Shown here one piece after another: positions 24,022 to 32,467 of a stretch of DNA of 64,000 bases. The position numbers and the translations under genes are program-made. The DNA is from PALSA-1006 sp037140475. Its GTDB lineage: Bacteria > Pseudomonadota > Gammaproteobacteria > Burkholderiales > Gallionellaceae. The number at the start of each line of letters is the position of its first letter. Positions within the stretch are counted from its first letter, which is position 1. The notes under the pieces were generated by a model. It was not told the origin of the DNA and searched no databases. It was given only the letters and a program-made list of their open reading frames with translations. The stretch spans positions 79,683 through 143,682 of the forward strand of contig JBAXEJ010000001.1 in assembly GCA_037140475.1 (NCBI GenBank), read 5' to 3'.

Positions 24022-24759
24022 TCATGCAAAATCTCCCCATAGGGTTTGCACAGCGCTGACTGCCGCGAGCGCTGCGGTTTCGGTTCGCAGCACACGAGGG
24101 CCAAGCAAGATAGGCGAGAAATCCATTTGTTGGGCAACATTCGCTTCGTCGGGAGTGAAGCCACCTTCTGGGCCAATCAGCAGCGTAACGCTGAGGGTCG
24201 GCTTGGTTTGTGTGCGTAGTTGCGTTGCGCCGCCTGGCAATAAAATAAATTTGGCACTAGAAGCGGCACGCATGCTCATTAGCCAACTCTCTAACTCTTG
24301 AGGAGCATGGATAAGAGGAAGGGTGTTGCGCCCACATTGTTCACAAGCAGAGATCGCTACGCTACGCCAATGTTCGGTGCGTTTTTCCGCGCGAGTGCCG
24401 GAAAGCTTAGCAACGCTTCGCTGAGCCTGTACCGGTAGAATTTCGCTGACCCCAAGCTCGGTCGCTTTTTGTACGATCCAATCCATCTTGTCGCTACTAC
24501 ACATCGCCTGTGCCAAAACAATACGCAAGCCAGCCTCAGGTTGCACCATGCAGGTTTGCAGGTTGCCGAGGATGACGCGCTTGCCACTAATTTCATTGAT
24601 AGTGGCATCGAGTGCGTTTCCAATGCCATCAAAAATCTGCACAGCGTCACCTAGGCGCATGCGCAACACGCGACTGGCGTGATGGGCTGCTTGAGCGGGT
24701 AGCTCAAAGTTGGTGCTGAGCGGTAACGGCGCGGGGCAATAAAATCTGGGTGCAGACAT
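24022..24759 (-). CDS. rsmE: 16S rRNA m3U1498 methyltransferase
   Basis: An SPOUT-family enzyme that N3-methylates U1498 of 16S rRNA. The 245 residues have an N-terminal PUA-like domain (RVLRMRLGDAVQIFDGIGN) and the SPOUT knot with VTLLIGPEGGFTPDE and ILLGPRVLRTETAALAAV. Standard length. It is divergent from the redoxin gene and is followed closely by the binding-protein gene. Confidence 0.96.
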   Translation of the reverse strand: MSAPRFYCPAPLPLSTNFELPAQAAHHASRVLRMRLGDAVQIFDGIGNALDATINEISGKRVILGNLQTCMVQPEAGLRIVLAQAMCSSDKMDWIVQKATELGVSEILPVQAQRSVAKLSGTRAEKRTEHWRSVAISACEQCGRNTLPLIHAPQELESWLMSMRAASSAKFILLPGGATQLRTQTKPTLSVTLLIGPEGGFTPDEANVAQQMDFSPILLGPRVLRTETAALAAVSAVQTLWGDFA

Positions 24760-24787
24760 GGCTAGGTTCGGTAAGGGTGGCTGCCCG

Positions 24788-24796
24788 TGATAATAT
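24788..24796 (+). promoter_or_regulatory. Extended -10 promoter for redoxin gene
   Basis: TGATAATAT forms an extended -10 element about 39 bp before the ATG at 24835. A good RBS (TAGGAGAG) follows. No convincing -35 was found. Confidence 0.45.
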
Positions 24797-24834
24797 AACG
24801 CCGCTCAAAAATTTTGTGATTTTAGGAGAGATAA

Positions 24835-25392
24835 ATGGTCAGTTTGCAGCCGCCTCTATGTGATTTTGGTTGGAAGGCGCGCCCATTTGATTTGCTGGGT
24901 GTCGATGGTAAGCGTTACTCCTTGGAAAGCGCGCGAGGCAAAAATGGCTTGCTGGTGATGTTCATTTGCAACCATTGCCCTTACGTGAAATCAATCCGTG
25001 ATCGTATTATTCGTGATGTGAGTGAGCTTAAACAACACGGTATCAATAGCATCGCCATCATGTCCAACGACCCAGCTGACTATGCCGAAGACTCGTTCGA
25101 GAACATGAAGCTGATTTCTCAGCAGTACGCCTATCCCTTCCCCTATGTGTGGGATGAATCGCAACAGATAGCCAAAGATTACGGCGCAGTGTGTACGCCA
25201 GATTTTTTCGGATTTAATGCACAAATGGAGTTGCAGTATCGTGGCCGTTTAGATGCCTCACGTAAAGAAGCTGTCGCCGAAGCACCGCGAGACTTGTTTG
25301 ATGCCATGCAGCAAGTGGCGAAAACCGGACAAGGCCCGCGTGAACAAATTGCCAGCATGGGTTGCTCGATAAAATGGAAAGAGCCAGAGTGA
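24835..25392 (+). CDS. Thioredoxin-like redoxin family protein
   Basis: A 185-residue cytosolic AhpC/TSA-like redoxin. The conserved segment is MFICNHCPYVKSIRDRI (about 42-58), where the single Cys of NHCPYVK takes the position of the active-site cysteine; a CxxC pair is missing. It continues SNDPADYAEDSFENM and PYVWDESQQIAKDYGAVCTPDFFGF. This family is common and poorly characterised; a peroxiredoxin-like role is possible. The next gene starts inside its stop codon (GTGA), so they are coupled. Confidence 0.9.
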   Translation: MVSLQPPLCDFGWKARPFDLLGVDGKRYSLESARGKNGLLVMFICNHCPYVKSIRDRIIRDVSELKQHGINSIAIMSNDPADYAEDSFENMKLISQQYAYPFPYVWDESQQIAKDYGAVCTPDFFGFNAQMELQYRGRLDASRKEAVAEAPRDLFDAMQQVAKTGQGPREQIASMGCSIKWKEPE

Positions 25393-26198
25393 TTCGTAAA
25401 ACTGGACAAAGCGCCATGCTCAAAGCGGTGATCGCGGCGGTGAAATTAGTCGCGGCAGAAGAGATCATGCCGCGCTATTTAAAAGTTGCACTGCATCATA
25501 AAGATGACGGCAGTTTATGCACCGATGCGGACCTCGCCGCTCAAGCGGCACTCAGTCGCAAGTTGCAAGCAATTCTCAATGTGCCTGTGATCGGCGAAGA
25601 AATGACCCAGAAAGAGCAATCGGCTTTGTGGGTGGAAGGTGCGAAAGGCGTTTGGTGCATTGATCCGATTGATGGCACCACTAACTTTGTGCGCGGCTTA
25701 CCTTATTTTGCGGTGTCTGTTGCGCTAGTGCGAGAGGGTAAAAGTACACTCGGCGTTGTCTATGATCCTGTGGCCAAAGAAACTTTCGCAGCTGAAGTGG
25801 GGCGCGGCGCATTTTTAAATGGCGTGCCAATGAGCGGTAGAAATATCGCAAAAAATTTATCTGATGCGTTAGCCAATGTGGATATGAAGCGCCTTAGTCC
25901 AACGCTGGTAAAGCAATTAGCGCGCGCGCCTCCCTACTGCTCGCAGCGCAACTTCGGCGCAAGTACCTTGGACTGGTGCTATACCGCAGCAGGACGTTAC
26001 GACGTTTATTTGCATGGCGGTCAAAAACTTTGGGATTACGCGGCAGGCTCGTTGGTACTGCAAGAGGCTGGAGGTCATGCCTGTAGTTTAGATCAAGATG
26101 ATTTTAGTAGTGGCGATGTGTGGAACCGTTCGGTGATTGCATCGCTCGACTCTGAGTTGTTTCAAAGTTGGAAAGCATGGCTAAAGCAAAACCAATAA
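25389..26198 (+). CDS. Inositol-monophosphatase family phosphatase
   Basis: A Mg-dependent, Li-sensitive-type phosphatase with the two family motifs: WCIDPIDGTTNFVRGLPYF (metal site, about 93-111) and LWDYAAGSLVLQEAGG near 215-230. The GEEMT glutamate segment is also present. Substrates in this family include inositol phosphates, histidinol phosphate and 3'-phosphoadenosine 5'-phosphate; the exact one is open. The GTG at 25389 is chosen since it overlaps the preceding stop and has GGAAAGAG upstream; the ATG at 25416 (MLKAVIAAVK) is a credible alternative. About 270 residues. Confidence 0.9.
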   Translation: MIRKTGQSAMLKAVIAAVKLVAAEEIMPRYLKVALHHKDDGSLCTDADLAAQAALSRKLQAILNVPVIGEEMTQKEQSALWVEGAKGVWCIDPIDGTTNFVRGLPYFAVSVALVREGKSTLGVVYDPVAKETFAAEVGRGAFLNGVPMSGRNIAKNLSDALANVDMKRLSPTLVKQLARAPPYCSQRNFGASTLDWCYTAAGRYDVYLHGGQKLWDYAAGSLVLQEAGGHACSLDQDDFSSGDVWNRSVIASLDSELFQSWKAWLKQNQ

Positions 26199-26208
26199 GA
26201 GGTGCGAT

Positions 26209-27582
26209 GTGAAGATTTTGATTTTAGGAGCAGGACAGGTTGGTTCTACGGTAGCTGAAAGCTTAGTGAGTGAGGCAAATGACATCACGATTGTGGATAC
26301 AGATGCGCTCAAGTTACAGGCGTTGCAGAATCGTCTGGATTTAAGAACCTTGGTAGGCAACGCGTCGCACCCCAGTGTGTTAAAGCGAGCGGGTTTGGCG
26401 GATGCCGATATGCTACTCGCGGTGACGCAAAGCGATGAGGTGAACATGGTGGCCTGCAAACTGGCTGCTAGTTTATTTAATACGCCAACGCGCATTGCGC
26501 GGATTCGCTCTTCTGATTATCTGGCGCACCCAGCGATATTTTCAACCGATAATTTCTGCGTCGACTTTTCCATTTGCCCAGAGCAAATTCTCACGGACTA
26601 CATTCGTAAGCTGATTGAGTTTCCTGAGGCGTTGCAAGTGCTGGAGTTTGCTAAGGGTCAAGTTTCGTTGGTCGCAGTGAAAGCGGTTGAAGGGGGCCCC
26701 TTGGTGGGGCGAGAGCTTAAATTTTTGCGCACGCAAATGCCGAATATTGATACCCGCGTTGCTGCAATTTTCCGTCAAGATCGACCCATTATCCCAGAGG
26801 GCGATACGATAATCGAAGATGGAGATGAAGTTTTCTTTGTCGCCGCGACAGAAAATATTCGCGCCATTATGAAAGAGTTGCGCCGGATGGATAAACCTGC
26901 CAAGCGCATCATGATTGTGGGTGGCGGTAATATCGGGCGACGTTTGGCGCTGTCATTGGAAGACGATTATCAGGTGAAGCTGATTGAATTTAACAAAAAA
27001 GCCTGTGAAGAATTGGCTGGGCAATTCACCAATACCCTAGTGTTGAATGGTGATGGTACGGACGAAAATTTATTAGACACCGAGCGCGCAGGTGACGTCG
27101 ATGTGTTTTGTGCGCTCACTAATGACGATGAAAACAACATCATGTCTGCCCTGCTGGCAAAAAAAGCGGGTGCACGTAAGGTTATTGCGCTAATTAATCG
27201 CAGTGCTTATGTTGGTTTGGTGCAGGGCGGCAAGATTGATATTGCGCTGTCACCAGCGCATGTGACGATTGGATCTCTGCTGGCTTACGTACGGCAAGGG
27301 GATGTGGCAGCGGTGCACTCGCTGCGTCGCGGTGCGGCCGAGGCTTTAGAGCTGGTGGCACACGGTGATCGCAACTCATCTAAAGTGGTTGGCCGTCGCA
27401 TAGATGAAATTGATTTACCGAAAGGCGCGACGATCGGCGCTATCGTTCGCGATGGAGAAGTGATCATGGCACATCATGATCGAATGATTGAAGCCGACGA
27501 CCATGTGATTGTGTTTGTGATTAATAAAAAAATGATCAGCAAAGTAGAAAAACTTTTCCAAGTTAACCTTGGGTTCTTTTAA
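26209..27582 (+). CDS. trkA: Trk potassium uptake regulatory subunit TrkA
   Basis: The peripheral, NAD-binding regulator of the Trk K+ channel. The 457 residues hold two RCK modules, each with a Rossmann loop (GAGQVGSTVAE near 8 and GGGNIGRRLAL near 235) and a C-terminal RCK_C part. The start is GTG at 26209 with AAGAGGTG upstream; the overlapping ATG at 26207 is out of frame. trkH follows with no gap, so both subunits are co-expressed. Confidence 0.95.
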   Translation: MKILILGAGQVGSTVAESLVSEANDITIVDTDALKLQALQNRLDLRTLVGNASHPSVLKRAGLADADMLLAVTQSDEVNMVACKLAASLFNTPTRIARIRSSDYLAHPAIFSTDNFCVDFSICPEQILTDYIRKLIEFPEALQVLEFAKGQVSLVAVKAVEGGPLVGRELKFLRTQMPNIDTRVAAIFRQDRPIIPEGDTIIEDGDEVFFVAATENIRAIMKELRRMDKPAKRIMIVGGGNIGRRLALSLEDDYQVKLIEFNKKACEELAGQFTNTLVLNGDGTDENLLDTERAGDVDVFCALTNDDENNIMSALLAKKAGARKVIALINRSAYVGLVQGGKIDIALSPAHVTIGSLLAYVRQGDVAAVHSLRRGAAEALELVAHGDRNSSKVVGRRIDEIDLPKGATIGAIVRDGEVIMAHHDRMIEADDHVIVFVINKKMISKVEKLFQVNLGFF

Positions 27583-29043
27583 ATGAAGCGCGCACTTACC
27601 GTCGTTAATGCGCTGGGACTTTTGCTCGTTGTCTTCAGTGTCGCCTATCTGATGCCGATCATCAGCGCGATCATTTATGGTGAGGCCTCCGTACTATGGG
27701 ACTTTCTGTTGGCGATGATGTGGACGTTTTGTGCTGGTGTGTTGATGTGGATTTTTACACGCCGTTACAAAGGAGAGTTGTCCATTCGTCACGGCTATTT
27801 ACTTGTGGTAGGGATGTGGACTGCGATGCCAGCATTTGCAACGCTGCCTCTGCTATTAGTGATTGATGGGCTCTCTTTCACAGATGCCTATTTTGAAACA
27901 ATGTCCGGGATGTCCACCACGGGCGCCACTGTTCTAATCGGCCTAGATAATTTATCGCCCTCAATTAACTTGTGGCGTCATGAATTAAATTGGCTTGGCG
28001 GTATGGGTATTATCGTATTGGCCGTTGCTGTTCTGCCATTGCTGGGAATTGGTGGCCGCCAATTATTCAAAGCCGAGACGCCAGGGCCGATGAAGGACTC
28101 GGCGCTTACGCCACGAATTACCGAAACGGCGCGCAATCTGTGGCTGGTTTACTGCATGATTACGGCAGCTTGTATCGTACTGCTCAAGGCGGCAGGGATG
28201 AACTGGTTAGATGCGATCTGCCATGCTTTTGCTGCAATGGGTTTAGGTGGTTTTTCTACGCACGATGCTAGCGTGGGCTATTTTAATTCCCCGTTGATCG
28301 AGTTTATTCTGATCGTATTTATGTTGTTGGCTGCGATGAACTTTGCAACGCATTTTTTGGCTTTGCGTGGCAAAACCTTGCGCGTATATATGCAAGATAC
28401 CGAAGGCTTGGCAACTGTCGGTGTGATTGTTGCGAGTTGCTTTGGCGTGGCGTATTTCTTGTGGTGGCAAGGCACTTATCCCGACTATCTGACCGCCTTG
28501 CGTCACGCAAGTTTCAATTTGGTGTCGGTCGCCACTGACTGTGGCTTCGCCAGTGTGGATTTCAATCAATGGCCAATTTTTGCCCCAATGTGGATGCTAT
28601 TTCTAAGCTCAATTGCGGCCAGCTCCGGTTCAACGGGTGGCGGAATAAAAATGGTGCGTACGATGATTTTGTTTAAACAAGCGGGCCGCGAATTTTTAAA
28701 ACTACTTCATCCGACCGTCGTCAACCCAATGAAAATTGGAGGTAGTGTCGTGCCAAACAGCATTGTGTTTGCGGTGCTGGGTTTTATTTTTCTATATTTC
28801 ATGACAGTTGCGACGCTGACTTTTGTTTTGCTGATTAGTGGCTTGGACTTTATTACTGCGTTTTCAGCCATTATTGCTTGTATCAATAATGCAGGACCGG
28901 GTTTGAATGCCGTTGGCCCTGCCGGCAATTATTCGGTATTGACGGACTTTCAAACCTGGACCTGCACCTTGGCCATGTTGATCGGCCGCTTGGAGATTTT
29001 CACTTTTCTGATTTTGTTTACCCCCCGCTTCTGGCAACGCTAA
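27583..29043 (+). CDS. trkH: Trk potassium uptake channel subunit TrkH
   Basis: The membrane pore subunit, 486 residues, with about ten hydrophobic helices. The four K+ selectivity-filter-like loops are visible: SGMSTTGATVLIG, FAAMGLGGFSTHDASVG, NLVSVATDCGFASVDF and ACINNAGPGLNAVGP, along with the SSGSTGGGIKMVRTM segment typical of TrkH. Its ATG begins right after the trkA stop. Together they import K+ for turgor and pH balance. About 80 bp separate it from pilG. Confidence 0.96.
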   Translation: MKRALTVVNALGLLLVVFSVAYLMPIISAIIYGEASVLWDFLLAMMWTFCAGVLMWIFTRRYKGELSIRHGYLLVVGMWTAMPAFATLPLLLVIDGLSFTDAYFETMSGMSTTGATVLIGLDNLSPSINLWRHELNWLGGMGIIVLAVAVLPLLGIGGRQLFKAETPGPMKDSALTPRITETARNLWLVYCMITAACIVLLKAAGMNWLDAICHAFAAMGLGGFSTHDASVGYFNSPLIEFILIVFMLLAAMNFATHFLALRGKTLRVYMQDTEGLATVGVIVASCFGVAYFLWWQGTYPDYLTALRHASFNLVSVATDCGFASVDFNQWPIFAPMWMLFLSSIAASSGSTGGGIKMVRTMILFKQAGREFLKLLHPTVVNPMKIGGSVVPNSIVFAVLGFIFLYFMTVATLTFVLLISGLDFITAFSAIIACINNAGPGLNAVGPAGNYSVLTDFQTWTCTLAMLIGRLEIFTFLILFTPRFWQR

Positions 29044-29139
29044 AAGTATATAGGCCGTCATGGGCAGGACAGGAAGGGCCAGATACGTTAGCATTCGCGA
29101 TGTAAGAAATTGATTTAAATCGGTTTGGGGAGAATGCGG

Positions 29140-29541
29140 TTGAGCGAAAGTTTGCCACTGTCGGGCATTAAAGTTGTGTTGATTGATGATAGCAACACCA
29201 TTCGTCGTAGCGGAGAGATCTTTCTATCTCAAGCGGGTTGTCAGGTTATCTTGGCAGAAGATGGCTTTGATGCGTTGTCTAAAGTCGTCGATCAAAAGCC
29301 GCAAATCATTTTTGTTGATGTCATGATGCCTCGCTTGGATGGCTATCAAACCTGTGCCCTACTTAAAAATCATCCTGAATTTAAAAACATTCCCATCGTG
29401 ATGCTTACAAGCAAAGACAGTTTATTTGACCGCGCTCGTGGCAAATTAGTCGGAGCAGACCAGTATTTGATTAAACCTTTTACCAAAAAAAGCTTGGTGG
29501 ATGCAGTAAGTTTGCACACTCAGCAGCGGAAGGAAGTTTGA
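29140..29541 (+). CDS. pilG: Twitching-motility response regulator PilG
   Basis: A CheY-like single-domain receiver that relays ChpA phosphorylation to the type IV pilus motor. Key residues are the acidic pair in VVLIDDSN, the phosphoacceptor Asp in IFVDVMMPRLDGYQT, the Thr in VMLTSKD and the Lys in LIKPF. Start choice is uncertain: ATG 29134 lies only 1 bp after the SD-like GGGGAG, while TTG 29140 (LSESLPLSG) is 7 bp away and better placed. It is the first gene of pilG-pilH-pilI-pilJ-chpA. Confidence 0.93.
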   Translation: MSESLPLSGIKVVLIDDSNTIRRSGEIFLSQAGCQVILAEDGFDALSKVVDQKPQIIFVDVMMPRLDGYQTCALLKNHPEFKNIPIVMLTSKDSLFDRARGKLVGADQYLIKPFTKKSLVDAVSLHTQQRKEV

Positions 29542-29542
29542 A

Positions 29543-29908
29543 ATGGTAATTAAAAAAGTAATGGTAGTGGATGACTCAGCTACCGAGCGCCATGTGCTCG
29601 GCGAGTTGTTGAGCAAACGCGGTTATCAGGTGGTGTTTGCAGAGGATGGTGACCAAGCTGTTGTAAAGTCTAAGTCAGAGCTTCCGGACTTAATTTTGAT
29701 GGACGTAGTCATGCCGGGACTTAATGGTTTTCAAGCAACGCGCGCAATTTCTAAAGATCCCATTACACAACATATTCCGCTCATTATCTGTACCACTAAA
29801 GGACAGGAGACCGACAAGATTTGGGGCATGCGTCAAGGCGCTAAAGATTACATTATGAAGCCGATTAATGCGGCTGAACTCACCACCAAAATTGCGGCAC
29901 TAAGTTAG
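29543..29908 (+). CDS. pilH: Twitching-motility response regulator PilH
   Basis: A second CheY-like receiver, 121 residues. It has VMVVDDSATERHVL, the phosphoacceptor in LILMDVVMPGLNGFQATR, a CTTKGQETD segment and the terminal KPINAAEL. In Pseudomonas PilH opposes or tunes PilG action on pilus retraction; that function is transferred from the family. It begins one base after the pilG stop and is followed 5 bp later by pilI. Confidence 0.93.
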   Translation: MVIKKVMVVDDSATERHVLGELLSKRGYQVVFAEDGDQAVVKSKSELPDLILMDVVMPGLNGFQATRAISKDPITQHIPLIICTTKGQETDKIWGMRQGAKDYIMKPINAAELTTKIAALS

Positions 29909-29913
29909 CCACG

Positions 29914-30411
29914 ATGTCTTCACGTTTTAGCTTACGCGACTTTCAGCAGGGCGTACTTGATCGACTCAAGAGCCAGACTTCGGATGCCAATCGTGTCACG
30001 ACCTTGGGCGTGGTCGTGGGGAAAGAACACTGGTTAGTGGATATGGCTGATATTAGTGAGGCCTTGCCGGTACCAACCTTAACTCACGTACCCTCAGCGC
30101 AGCCATGGTTTTGTGGCGTTGCCAATGTGCGAGGCAATCTTTATAGCGTAACTGATTTGGCGGCATTTTTTGGGCATGAAGTAACGGAGCGAGATAGCTC
30201 GGCACGAGTACTTTTGCTCGGGCAAAAATATGCTTTTAGCGCGGGACTATTGGTGACTCGTGTGCTGGGTTTGCGTAACGCCAAAGAATGGAAGCAAAGC
30301 GGAGAAGGTGAAAACGTTTATTTGCAAGACAGTAGCGGACAGAAATGGCGTCGGCTTGATATTGTTGAACTATTAAATCGCCCTGAATTTTTACACATAG
30401 GCGTGCAATAA
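29914..30411 (+). CDS. pilI: CheW-like scaffold protein PilI
   Basis: A CheW-domain adaptor of 165 residues linking PilJ receptors to ChpA. Typical features are LVDMADISEALPVPTLTHVP, WFCGVANVRGNLYSVTDL and the following HEVTERDSSARVLLLG. The domain is complete and there is no extension. It belongs to the Chp operon by position. Confidence 0.93.
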   Translation: MSSRFSLRDFQQGVLDRLKSQTSDANRVTTLGVVVGKEHWLVDMADISEALPVPTLTHVPSAQPWFCGVANVRGNLYSVTDLAAFFGHEVTERDSSARVLLLGQKYAFSAGLLVTRVLGLRNAKEWKQSGEGENVYLQDSSGQKWRRLDIVELLNRPEFLHIGVQ

Positions 30412-30430
30412 GCACTCAGAAGGATTAGAA

Positions 30431-32449
30431 ATGGCATTCAAGTTACCGTTTAACTTTCCCAATAAAACAGCGAAAAATAATGCTTCGGCGGCACGAGATG
30501 TAGCCACAGAAAAATCGTTTTACATCCCTTGGCTCAGTAAGCAATCGTTCGATCGGCAACTATTAGTTTTGTCGTCACTGTTGTTGGTGTTTTTAGTAAT
30601 CACGGCTATCGCTGCATTCTTAGATAAACGGGATGCTACCTACGGCACTCGCTACGTTGCTTTGTCATCTAAATTGTCGATGTTGTCACAACGCTTGGCG
30701 AAAGAAACGGCGGCGAGCTTTACCGGTGATTCTCAAGCTTTTGATCGATTAGAAACAACGCGTGCTGAATTCTCGGCGATTGTGAATGTGCTCAACAAAG
30801 GTGGGGATAATTTGCCAGCCACAGAAGGTAGGCCGCGTGAATTGTTAGATAAATTATTTACGCTTTGGGTGCGCACCGGTAGTGATTTGGATGCTTTAGC
30901 CAAATCTGCCGCGTTGATTAAGACATTAAAAAAAGCGGCAGCGGATGAGTCCGAGCTAATCAAATTTTCTGCACAATTATCCGAAGGCTCACAGGGTGCA
31001 CAAAAAGAACGAGCAGAGCGTTTGGCGCGGTTGATCGAGCGCATTGCAGGCTCAGTACAGTTAGTGCTGGCCTCCTCATCTGCCAAAGAGCTTCCGACCC
31101 TGGTGGATAAAACAACTGCTGCACAAGCGTTACTGAATGAAATGCCGGCAGGCGATTTAACAGTGCAACAGCTGAAAACAAAATTCGAAACCTATCAACT
31201 CGTATTAGGTTTTATTGCGGCAAACTCTGCTGACATGTTGACCTCTCATCAGGGTGGTGTGCGTATTTTGCAAGAAAACGATCAGCTACTCGCGGTGGTA
31301 CAAGGCTTGGTGAGTAGCTATGAGCAATCTTCTTCAGATCGCATTACGAGCTTGGTGATGTGGATTTCTGGTGGCTTGGTTGTGTTGTTGTTGCTATTAC
31401 TTTCGAACGTTTATTTGGATGAATCACGGCGCCGCGAGCAAGAGGCAGCACAAAGCAACAATGCCAATCAAGCTGCAATTTTGCGTTTAATGAATGAACT
31501 CGCCGATTTGGCGGATGGCGATTTGACCGTTAAGGCGACAGTCACTGGCGACATTACCGGTGCGATTGCTGACTCAGTTAATCACACGACAGATGAATTG
31601 CGTAAGTTGGTCGTGGGTGTGAGCGCCGCCTCGCAAGAAGTGGCTCGCGCCACCAGCGAGGCAGGTGCGGTGACATCTGGTTTGTCTGAGGCAGCCCAGC
31701 GGCAAGCAAAACAAATTCGCGAGGCGGGTGAAGCGGTTGAGCTGATGAGCAAGTCGATTCAAGAGGTGGACAGCAGCGCGACGCAGTCCGCAGAGGTGGC
31801 GCGCAGAACGTTGGATGTGACCGAGCAGGGCGCGCGTGCGGTGGAAAACACCATTGCAGGTATGGATGGTATTCGTGAACAGATTCAAGAAACATCAAAG
31901 CGCATCAAACGCTTGGGAGAAAGCTCGCAAGAGATTGGCGAAATTGTTGATTTGATTTCTGACATTACTGAACAAACCAACGTGTTAGCGCTAAATGCAG
32001 CGATTCAAGCGGCTTCGGCAGGCGAAGCTGGTCGAGGCTTCTCAGTGGTGGCAGAGGAGGTGCAGCGCTTGGCAGAACGTTCGGCGGCAGCGACCAAGCA
32101 GATTGGCTCGTTGGTTAAAACGATTCAGGCGGATACACAAAATGCGGTCGCCGCGATGGAAAAAAGCACACAAGGTGTGGTCGATGGCGCAAAACTATCC
32201 GATGCTGCCGGACAATCCTTGCGTGAAATTGAAAAGTCCACCCGCGAACTAGCGGACCTTGTTAATAGTATTTCCGTATCGACACAAGTGCAGACTGACA
32301 TGGCGAGCGAAGTGGGTCATGCGATGGAAGATATTTTAAAAATTACGGTACAAACAACGAGTGGCACGCAACTGACCAGCGCCTCGGTCGCGCTTCTAGA
32401 AAAATTAGCGCATGAGCTCAATAACTCGGTTTCCGGCTTTAAACTTTAA
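30431..32449 (+). CDS. pilJ: Type IV pilus chemoreceptor PilJ
   Basis: The membrane chemoreceptor of the Chp pathway, 672 residues. Layout: cytosolic start, transmembrane helix (about 38-62), periplasmic helical PilJ domains, transmembrane helix (about 300-325, with LVVLLLLLLSNVYL), HAMP, and a methyl-accepting signalling domain whose tip reads ISDITEQTNVLALNAAIQAASAGE then GRGFSVVAEEVQRLAE. The QAASAGE tip, instead of EAARAGE, is characteristic of PilJ. In relatives it senses pilin or surface contact. Confidence 0.95.
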   Translation: MAFKLPFNFPNKTAKNNASAARDVATEKSFYIPWLSKQSFDRQLLVLSSLLLVFLVITAIAAFLDKRDATYGTRYVALSSKLSMLSQRLAKETAASFTGDSQAFDRLETTRAEFSAIVNVLNKGGDNLPATEGRPRELLDKLFTLWVRTGSDLDALAKSAALIKTLKKAAADESELIKFSAQLSEGSQGAQKERAERLARLIERIAGSVQLVLASSSAKELPTLVDKTTAAQALLNEMPAGDLTVQQLKTKFETYQLVLGFIAANSADMLTSHQGGVRILQENDQLLAVVQGLVSSYEQSSSDRITSLVMWISGGLVVLLLLLLSNVYLDESRRREQEAAQSNNANQAAILRLMNELADLADGDLTVKATVTGDITGAIADSVNHTTDELRKLVVGVSAASQEVARATSEAGAVTSGLSEAAQRQAKQIREAGEAVELMSKSIQEVDSSATQSAEVARRTLDVTEQGARAVENTIAGMDGIREQIQETSKRIKRLGESSQEIGEIVDLISDITEQTNVLALNAAIQAASAGEAGRGFSVVAEEVQRLAERSAAATKQIGSLVKTIQADTQNAVAAMEKSTQGVVDGAKLSDAAGQSLREIEKSTRELADLVNSISVSTQVQTDMASEVGHAMEDILKITVQTTSGTQLTSASVALLEKLAHELNNSVSGFKL

Positions 32450-32467
32450 CTTGTCGATGGATAAATA

